From an uncultured Bacteroidales bacterium (GTDB taxonomy: Bacteria; Bacteroidota; Bacteroidia; Bacteroidales; Lentimicrobiaceae), in contig CALMDN010000439.1 in the NCBI GenBank assembly GCA_937864935.1, forward strand, positions 1 to 7,938: a stretch of 7,938 nucleotides of DNA. Reading direction: 5' to 3'. Shown piece after piece: positions 1 through 4,556 of the stretch. Both the position numbers and the translations under genes were made by a program. The notes beneath the pieces were generated by a model. It was not told the origin of the DNA. It searched no databases and saw nothing but the letters and a program-made list of their open reading frames with translations. How positions within the stretch are numbered: the stretch's first letter is position 1; the number at the start of each line of letters is the position of its first letter.

Positions 1-9
1 AATCCGAAA

Positions 10-1320
10 TTAAACCCTTTCCCTCCGGTACGACCAGAACATGATCACGATGGCGATCAGCAAGGAGAAAGCGCCCAGGCTGAAGGTAAAGACAAAACCA
101 TACAGTTCATAAAACAACACCCCCAGCAACGGGGCGAAAACAGCCCGGGTAGCGGTAAGGAACAGGTGCACCGACTGGTACTCCCCTGCTTCGTGGGGCT
201 TACAGAAATAGGCTGAACCGATACTCCACAACAAAGACATGGTCGCTGCAAAAACACTGTGGAACAATACAAAGGGTATCATGGCATAAAACAGCCTGAA
301 CCTGCCAATCTCAACGTGCTGAGGGAAATACCAGGTCAGGACCAGGCTGAGGAGGTACAGCATGATGGAGGCAAAGGTAAAGGCAGCGAACATTCTGGGA
401 TCGATTTTCCCGAGCACCCTCCCGAATACAGGAATAAGAAAAAGTGCCAGGATGTTGTAGGCATTTTTATAGGTTGCAACGCTCAGGTAGTTTAGCCCCA
501 GCTGCTTTTCGAAAAAGATGGTCATCACCGTTACGGTGCTCATGAAAGCAAATCCATAGAAGAGAAAGCCCATTTCGAAGTGCCTGAAAGGAACATTGTT
601 TTTCATAATGCGTCGCATCCCGTTTACTGAATCCCTAACGGATTGCAGAAATCCTCCCATTCTGATTTCACGTTCCGGCTCGTGGTACCTGACTTTTGAA
701 AGCAATACCACCGAAACAACACCGGCCACCCCTGCCAGGGCAAAAACCCAGGTAAAGGCAAACGGATCGTAATCGAGAACCAGCCCGTAAAGGAATGCCG
801 TCACCAGCATCAGCACCTTGCCGTAAAGTGTTGCCCGGCTGTACAGGTGGCCAAAGTTTTCGTGCCGGTAACTGCTCTTGAGAAAGAGATTGATGGTTGG
901 AAAAATAACCGGGTTACCCAGATAGTAAATGAGAAAAATCAGCAGAAAAATATAATGGTAAACCGATGATGCATTCATGGTTTCCGCGGATCGCGGAAAA
1001 AACAGCAGCACAGCGAGTGGTGCCCGCGTGGCTATGCCAACCCAACGAATAAGCTTCTGTTTGTTCGGGACCCTCTTCAGCCACTCCGAAATAAAAATCA
1101 GGAAAATAAATACCAGTACCGAAAACTGAAAAAGGAAACTCAGCTGATAAGAGGTTCCCTGTAAGCTGCGCAGAAAAACAAATTCGTTCAGGGTGAGTAC
1201 ACCAGCCACGAAATTATCAAGCAGGGTATAGCCAAGATGCAGCCTGAAGGTTCTCCGCTCTTCCGGCAACAGACCGGCGGGAATGGTTTTTCCGGTAACC
1301 AGACGAAGCAATTTCAGCAT
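10..1320 (-). CDS. MFS-type transporter, substrate unknown
   Basis: A 436-residue, very hydrophobic inner-membrane protein. About twelve membrane segments can be drawn, roughly at residues 27-52, 58-80, 92-108, 122-147, 165-185, 188-206, 248-270, 285-303, 310-332, 344-368, 385-405 and 408-430. A charged cytoplasmic loop at about 207-245 joins two halves of six segments, the usual layout of major facilitator transporters. The length fits the family. No motif identifies the substrate, and the typical MFS motif A between segments 2 and 3 is not obvious (the loop reads SEWLKRVPNKQK), so membership rests on topology. The ATG at 1318-1320 is the only methionine before the first membrane segment. 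No Shine-Dalgarno is present, and a TATTTTTG promoter-like element lies only 4 bases upstream. The gene is divergent from the peroxidase gene, with 110 bp between them. The stop is 9 bases from the window edge, so any downstream operon partner is out of view. Confidence 0.8.
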   Translation of the reverse strand: MLKLLRLVTGKTIPAGLLPEERRTFRLHLGYTLLDNFVAGVLTLNEFVFLRSLQGTSYQLSFLFQFSVLVFIFLIFISEWLKRVPNKQKLIRWVGIATRAPLAVLLFFPRSAETMNASSVYHYIFLLIFLIYYLGNPVIFPTINLFLKSSYRHENFGHLYSRATLYGKVLMLVTAFLYGLVLDYDPFAFTWVFALAGVAGVVSVVLLSKVRYHEPEREIRMGGFLQSVRDSVNGMRRIMKNNVPFRHFEMGFLFYGFAFMSTVTVMTIFFEKQLGLNYLSVATYKNAYNILALFLIPVFGRVLGKIDPRMFAAFTFASIMLYLLSLVLTWYFPQHVEIGRFRLFYAMIPFVLFHSVFAATMSLLWSIGSAYFCKPHEAGEYQSVHLFLTATRAVFAPLLGVLFYELYGFVFTFSLGAFSLLIAIVIMFWSYRRERV

Positions 1321-1324
1321 CCGG

Positions 1325-1332
1325 CAAAAATA
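1325..1332 (-). promoter_or_regulatory. candidate -7 element TATTTTTG of the transporter gene
   Basis: On the minus strand the bases read TATTTTTG, an exact match to the Bacteroidota -7 consensus TAnnTTTG. It ends 4 bases before the transporter ATG, so transcription would start at or next to the start codon. No TTTG/TTG -33 element is seen at the usual distance: the nearest on this strand lies about 31 bases upstream. The match could therefore be chance. Confidence 0.35.
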
Positions 1333-1430
1333 GGGCTTTTGCCTTAAAAAACTGTTTAGTTTTCAAACCTGAAAATTGAACAAACCACAGCCGACAAGCG
1401 TTTAGAGAGTACAAAACTTTAAACAGAAAA

Positions 1431-1970
1431 ATGAAAAATCTCAGCCTCATACTCATCATGACTGTCATGCTCACCGGAATGGTTTCGGCCCAGAAAAACT
1501 TTCACAGCTTCAAAACCAAAACCATCGACGGAAAAGAATTTGACCTTTCTTCCTTAAAAGGTAAAAAGGTGCTGGTGGTAAACACCGCTTCAAAGTGCGG
1601 ACTAACGCCACAGTACAAAGAACTTGAAGCACTTTACGACAAATACAGGGACCGCAACTTTGTGATCATCGGATTTCCGGCCAACAACTTCCTGAGCCAG
1701 GAGCCCGGTACCAACGAAGAAATCAAAGCTTTTTGCGAACTCAATTATGGCGTAAGTTTCCCGATGATGTCAAAAATATCGGTTAAAGGCAAAGACATTG
1801 ACCCCATCTACAAATGGCTTACCGAAAAATCGGAAAACGGAAAGCTGGACGCCGAAGTCAGCTGGAATTTTCAGAAGTTTATGATCGATGAAAATGGCAA
1901 CCTGGTTGATTATGCCAGCCCGCGTGAAAGCCCGGATTCAGAAAAAATCACCGCCTGGATTGAGAAATAG
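1431..1970 (+). CDS. Exported glutathione peroxidase-family thiol peroxidase
   Basis: A 179-residue protein of the GPx fold (thioredoxin-like), which reduces peroxides. The catalytic tetrad is visible: peroxidatic Cys56 in NTASKCGLTPQY, Gln90 in SQEPG, and Trp145-Asn146 in SWNFQKF. Cys102 in FCELNYGVSFP matches the resolving cysteine of yeast Gpx3-type enzymes, which use thioredoxin rather than glutathione, so a thioredoxin-like reductant is likely. The cysteine usually found in FPCNQF is alanine here (FPANNF). Residues 1-20 form a signal peptide ending VSA before Gln21, which points to the periplasm. The ATG at 1431 starts that signal peptide; the leader is A-rich with no clear Shine-Dalgarno. 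A strong hairpin terminator lies 20 bp after the stop, so the gene appears monocistronic. Family and catalytic residues are certain; the reductant and location are inferred. Confidence 0.95.
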   Translation: MKNLSLILIMTVMLTGMVSAQKNFHSFKTKTIDGKEFDLSSLKGKKVLVVNTASKCGLTPQYKELEALYDKYRDRNFVIIGFPANNFLSQEPGTNEEIKAFCELNYGVSFPMMSKISVKGKDIDPIYKWLTEKSENGKLDAEVSWNFQKFMIDENGNLVDYASPRESPDSEKITAWIEK

Positions 1971-1990
1971 ACATCCTTCAGCGCACACAG

Positions 1991-2019
1991 AAAGCCACCG
2001 CCACCGCGGTGGTTTTTTT
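1991..2019 (+). terminator. Rho-independent terminator of the peroxidase gene
   Basis: AAAGCCACCG (1991-2000) pairs with CGGTGGTTTT (2007-2016) around the loop CCACCG, with one G-T wobble, and a run of seven T residues follows (2013-2019). The loop is itself a second copy of CCACCG, so a tighter alternative pairing is possible. It separates the peroxidase gene from the rubrerythrin gene. Confidence 0.9.
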
Positions 2020-2036
2020 GTTTCGGTTTGTTTCTT

Positions 2037-2044
2037 TATCTTTA
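2037..2044 (+). promoter_or_regulatory. candidate -7 element TATCTTTA of the rubrerythrin-like gene
   Basis: TATCTTTA matches TAnnTTTG at all fixed positions but the last. A TTTG at 2017-2020 lies 16 bases upstream, a little short for a -33 element. It falls between the upstream terminator and the ATG at 2068, the place where a separate promoter is needed. The implied leader is about 15-20 bases. Confidence 0.4.
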
Positions 2045-2067
2045 CCTGAACTCAACACTGTACAACT

Positions 2068-2643
2068 ATGACAACATGGTCAGGCAGCAAAACCGAAGCC
2101 AATCTTGCCAGGGCTTATATGATTGAATCGGCCAACATCAGAAGATGCGAAATCTATGCAAAACAGGCCAAACGCGATGGTTATGAGCAGATCTCAGCCA
2201 TTTTTCTTGAGGTGGCTGAGCAGAAGCGCTCCCACACCAAAACACTTTACAAATTCCTCGAGGACAGCAATATCGAAATCAGCCTTCCTTTCAGTTCGAA
2301 AGGAATCGGAGATACAATGCAGTGCCTCAGGGAAGTGGCTGCTGCTGAAAAAGAAGAGGCTGACGGCTTATTTGAGGAATTTGAACGCATAGCCTGGGAA
2401 GAGGGATTTAAACAGGCTGCCACCAAGCTCAAGCTTTTCAGGCGAATCAAAAGCTTCTACCAGGAGCGGTACGAAAAACTGATCTTCAATATTGAAGAAG
2501 GCATCGTTTTCAAAAGAGATAAAAAAGTAAAATGGATCTGCCGCAAATGCGGGCTGATTTATGAAAGTGAGCGTGCACTGAAGAACTGCCCGGGTTGCGA
2601 GCATCCTCAGGCATATTTTGAGATACTCGCTGAGAATTACTGA
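2068..2643 (+). CDS. Rubrerythrin-family protein with a degenerate diiron site
   Basis: A 191-residue protein that aligns from memory, without gaps, to Desulfovibrio vulgaris rubrerythrin, also 191 residues: a four-helix ferritin-like domain (about 1-150) followed by a rubredoxin domain (about 155-191). Rubrerythrins reduce hydrogen peroxide in the cytoplasm of anaerobes. The rubredoxin iron site is intact: Cys158 and Cys161 in CRKC, Cys174 and Cys177 in CPGC. In the helical domain Glu20, His56, Glu94 and Glu97 are kept, but the position of Glu53 is lysine (EQKRSH), the glutamate of the fourth helix is lysine (Lys128), and the nearby histidine is tyrosine (Tyr131). The usual two-iron site therefore looks incomplete, and peroxidase activity is doubtful. 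The gene has a terminator on each side. The family is sure; calling it inactive or repurposed is inference. Confidence 0.9.
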   Translation: MTTWSGSKTEANLARAYMIESANIRRCEIYAKQAKRDGYEQISAIFLEVAEQKRSHTKTLYKFLEDSNIEISLPFSSKGIGDTMQCLREVAAAEKEEADGLFEEFERIAWEEGFKQAATKLKLFRRIKSFYQERYEKLIFNIEEGIVFKRDKKVKWICRKCGLIYESERALKNCPGCEHPQAYFEILAENY

Positions 2644-2663
2644 AGCATCGTACTCACAAGGCC

Positions 2664-2696
2664 AAAAAAAAGCCACCGTTTCCGGTGGCCCTTTTC
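2664..2696. terminator. Bidirectional terminator between the rubrerythrin-like and YceI genes
   Basis: GCCACCG (2672-2678) pairs with CGGTGGC (2683-2689) around the loop TTTC. A run of eight A residues precedes it (2664-2671) and CCTTTTCTT follows. On the minus strand the hairpin is followed by eight T residues, a strong terminator for the YceI gene. On the plus strand a weaker T tract serves the rubrerythrin-like gene. It sits midway between the two convergent stop codons. Confidence 0.88.
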
Positions 2697-2713
2697 TTCA
2701 CACAAACAATGCC

Positions 2714-3373
2714 TTACATCCCTGCAACCAGGTTGATTTTCAGGGAAATTTCGTCGTTGATAAACTTGTCTTTCAGGTTATCGAAGATGGTCTTTGAACC
2801 GTACTGAACATTCCACTGGGTGCGGTCGATCAGGAAAGCCGGAGTTGAAGCTGTCAGCTTGTTGTCCACAATCGAAACTTTTGCCGGGAACGTGATGCTT
2901 TTGGTTGCATCCTTCATGGTAAGGTTTCCGGTGATGTTGTGGGTAGCATCCGGGTTACCGCTTACAGCTGCAGCAGCAGTGATTTCAAAAACGGCTGTCG
3001 GGTATTTTTCGGTATCAAAGAAATCGGGTGATTTGAGGTGGCCCACCAGTTTCCCGTTGTCTTCGGCACTGGTAAGGTCCTTGTTCACGATGGAGTTCAT
3101 ATCGATTACAAATTTTCCTCCCACTACATTTCCGTCTTTCAGCATCAGGTCACCTTCTGAAATGCTGATGGTTCCATTGTGTTCGCCGGTTGGTTTCGCA
3201 CCTACCCATTCAATGGATGAAGCAGCAGCATCAACTTTCATGGTAACATCTCCGGTTGTTGCAGACACTTCCTGAGCATCTCCGGTTTGTGCTTTATCGC
3301 CCTGGGGGCCGCCACAGGCTGCAATGCTTGCAGCAATGATCAATAAGCCTGAGAATTTAAATAATCCTGTCAT
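2714..3373 (-). CDS. YceI-family lipoprotein
   Basis: A 219-residue protein with a lipoprotein signal peptide: hydrophobic residues 5-19, then the lipobox IAAC with the modified cysteine at 20. A flexible spacer to about residue 45 leads to a YceI domain (about 46-216), a lipocalin-like beta barrel that in characterised members binds long isoprenoid lipids. Typical signatures are present: GGKFVIDMNSI (85-95), GHLKSPDFFDTEKYP (111-125), HNITGNLTMKD (145-155), FLIDRTQWNVQYGS (180-193) and NDEISLKINL at the end. The domain should lie in the periplasm, anchored to a membrane. The gene converges with the rubrerythrin-like gene and shares its terminator. The leader before the ATG at 3371-3373 is A-rich with no Shine-Dalgarno. 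The ligand and physiological role cannot be read from the sequence; a link to quinone or redox stress is only suggested by its neighbours. Confidence 0.92.
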   Translation of the reverse strand: MTGLFKFSGLLIIAASIAACGGPQGDKAQTGDAQEVSATTGDVTMKVDAAASSIEWVGAKPTGEHNGTISISEGDLMLKDGNVVGGKFVIDMNSIVNKDLTSAEDNGKLVGHLKSPDFFDTEKYPTAVFEITAAAAVSGNPDATHNITGNLTMKDATKSITFPAKVSIVDNKLTASTPAFLIDRTQWNVQYGSKTIFDNLKDKFINDEISLKINLVAGM

Positions 3374-3476
3374 TTTTCTTTTTTGTTTTTGTTTAACGCT
3401 TGATGATTGAATTGCGGATTAAACAGTATTTGGGTTCATTTTGTTTAATAAATCATTCGATTACCTTTACAGAAAA

Positions 3477-3500
3477 TCCCGGAATACACGAAATCCGGGA
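3477..3500. repeat. Inverted repeat TCCCGGA / TCCGGGA, upstream copy
   Basis: Perfect 7-bp arms (3477-3483 and 3494-3500) are separated by 10 bases. No T tract follows on the plus strand. On the minus strand only TTTTCT follows, and no minus-strand gene ends here, so a terminator role is unlikely. The same arm sequence recurs downstream of the next gene. Confidence 0.6.
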
Positions 3501-3564
3501 CTTCCGGCGAGGCGAACTGCTTTGCTCTTAACAAATATTAACGGCTTTGCTCAGGTTTAGGTTG

Positions 3565-3572
3565 TACTTTTG
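3565..3572 (+). promoter_or_regulatory. -7 promoter element TACTTTTG of the carboxypeptidase-regulatory-like gene
   Basis: An exact match to the Bacteroidota TAnnTTTG consensus, 16 bases before the ATG at 3589. A TTTG at 3546-3549 lies 15 bases upstream, somewhat closer than a usual -33 element. The position supports the 3589 start and argues against the TTG at 3547, which would lie upstream of transcription. Confidence 0.65.
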
Positions 3573-3588
3573 CACTTTAACAAAGGAG

Positions 3589-4350
3589 ATGCGTACCAGG
3601 GGTTTTCTGTTGTTTCTGTTGATGCTGATGATGCCGGCAGCCGGCCTGCTGGCACAGGCTTACGTGATGATCAACGGGCACGTATGGAACCTGAAAGGTG
3701 AACAACTGGTTGGGGCCCATGCCATGAATGTTACCCGGCATTACGGGACCTTCAGCGATGCAAAGGGTTCTTTCTTCATTGTGCTGGCCGAAAACGACTC
3801 CCTCAAGGTCAGTATGATCGGTTACAAGCCTTACTATATGAAGATTCCGGGTAACCTGACCGCCAGTTCCTATTCGCTGAATGTCACCCTTGTTGCTGAC
3901 ACCCTTATGCTCAGGGAAACCACCATCCGCCCCTATCCTGCAACCTACCGGGAATTCCGCCAGGAGTTTCTCACCCTTAAAACCCCTGAACTGGCTGCCA
4001 TAGAGCGATTGCAGCTGCCTACCGATCCCTTCCGCCGCAGCTACCAGAATCCGGAAGGCGGTTTACTGATGCCCGGCCCCTTTACCCTGCTGTACAATGC
4101 CTTCAGCAAGGAGGCCAAAGAACTGCGCAAAATGCAGGCCATCAACGACAGGATTGAACTCCGCAAGCAGTTGCTGGACATCATTACCAGAGAAATTTTT
4201 GTCCACCGTTTCGGTTGCGAAACCGACGAAGACATCGATGAACTCATCTTTATCTGTGGCATAACCAAAGAGTACCTTGAAACCACCCCGCATTACCTCA
4301 TCGCCCGGCGCGTGAACGCCTGCGGACTCACCTGGAAACACAAGCACTGA
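3589..4350 (+). CDS. Exported carboxypeptidase-regulatory-like domain protein
   Basis: A 253-residue protein of unknown function. Residues 1-23 are a signal peptide (basic start, leucine/methionine-rich core, LLAQA before Tyr25). Residues about 26-103 look like the CarboxypepD_reg-like beta sandwich common in Bacteroidota envelope proteins: NGHVWNLKGEQLVGAH, then GTFSDAKGSFFI and VSMIGYKPYYMKI. The LRETTIRPYPATYREFR segment (108-124) and a helical, charged C-terminal part (about 165-253) follow, without a recognised catalytic motif. Such proteins lack the peptidase itself; the domain is structural or binding. The reading frame is open back to a TTG at 3547, but the ATG at 3589 is preferred: it begins the signal peptide, follows AAAGGAG directly, and lies just after a -7 element. 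It likely acts in the periplasm or at the outer membrane. It has no operon partner. Confidence 0.85.
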   Translation: MRTRGFLLFLLMLMMPAAGLLAQAYVMINGHVWNLKGEQLVGAHAMNVTRHYGTFSDAKGSFFIVLAENDSLKVSMIGYKPYYMKIPGNLTASSYSLNVTLVADTLMLRETTIRPYPATYREFRQEFLTLKTPELAAIERLQLPTDPFRRSYQNPEGGLLMPGPFTLLYNAFSKEAKELRKMQAINDRIELRKQLLDIITREIFVHRFGCETDEDIDELIFICGITKEYLETTPHYLIARRVNACGLTWKHKH

Positions 4351-4370
4351 TCCGGAGAACCATCCCGGAT
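4350..4370. repeat. Short hairpin at the end of the carboxypeptidase-regulatory-like gene
   Basis: ATCCGG (4350-4355) pairs with CCGGAT (4365-4370) around 9 bases, overlapping the last base of the stop codon. A TTTTTAT tract comes only about 12 bases later (4383-4389), so this would be a weak terminator at best. Its right arm overlaps the longer ATCCCGGATA repeat. Confidence 0.45.
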
Positions 4371-4556
4371 ACCTACAAATGGTTTTTATGCACAGTCAGG
4401 TGCCGAGATATCCGGGATCAACTGCCGGTTTCCTGCCTGAAAAAACCCGCTGAACAGCATTGTTTGCTGAACCAATATTCCTCATCTTTGTTAAACCTAT
4501 GTTGAGCACCATGCAGACAGACATCAGCTGTTTTTCTTAGGTAAACCTTTATCTCA
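4351..4556. other. Intergenic region upstream of the E1 gene
   Basis: About 206 bases. The left part holds the ATCCCGGATA inverted repeats. The right part holds a weak promoter-like pair, TTTG at 4463-4466 and CATCTTTG at 4483-4490 (one mismatch to TAnnTTTG, 16-base spacing), which would give a leader of roughly 60 bases. A 13-codon frame (4499-4540) lies in that leader but has no branched-chain-residue run or other leader-peptide signature. No riboswitch is recognised. Confidence 0.5.
4362..4418. repeat. Inverted repeat ATCCCGGATA / TATCCGGGAT, downstream copy
   Basis: Perfect 10-bp arms (4362-4371 and 4409-4418) are separated by 37 bases. The core is the same TCCCGGA/TCCGGGA pair found upstream of the gene at 3477-3500. 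It could be an operator, a short dispersed repeat or a structured RNA element; the sequence alone does not decide. Confidence 0.6.

Larger units (their letters stand above)
3374..3588. other. Intergenic region between divergent YceI and carboxypeptidase-regulatory-like genes
   Basis: About 215 bases that must hold promoters for two divergent genes. It contains the TCCCGGA/TCCGGGA inverted repeat at 3477-3500, a 9-bp direct repeat GCTTTGCTC (3519-3527 and 3544-3552, 25 bp apart), and the TACTTTTG element at 3565-3572. No good TAnnTTTG match was found on the minus strand for the YceI gene. No small gene is evident. Confidence 0.6.

Noticed and set aside
2820..3275. 151-residue plus-strand frame
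   Set aside because: It is antisense to the YceI gene, whose lipobox and domain motifs are clear; it shows no motif of its own.
1431..3373. A single oxidative-stress operon of peroxidase, rubrerythrin-like and YceI genes
   Set aside because: A strong terminator separates the first two genes and the third is on the opposite strand, so they are neighbours rather than one transcript.
3547..3588. 14-codon N-terminal extension of the carboxypeptidase-regulatory-like gene from a TTG
   Set aside because: It overlaps the -7 promoter element and would put extra residues before a complete signal peptide.
4499..4540. 13-codon upstream frame in the E1 leader, a possible attenuator peptide
   Set aside because: It has no run of Leu, Ile or Val codons and no clear terminator/antiterminator pair after it.
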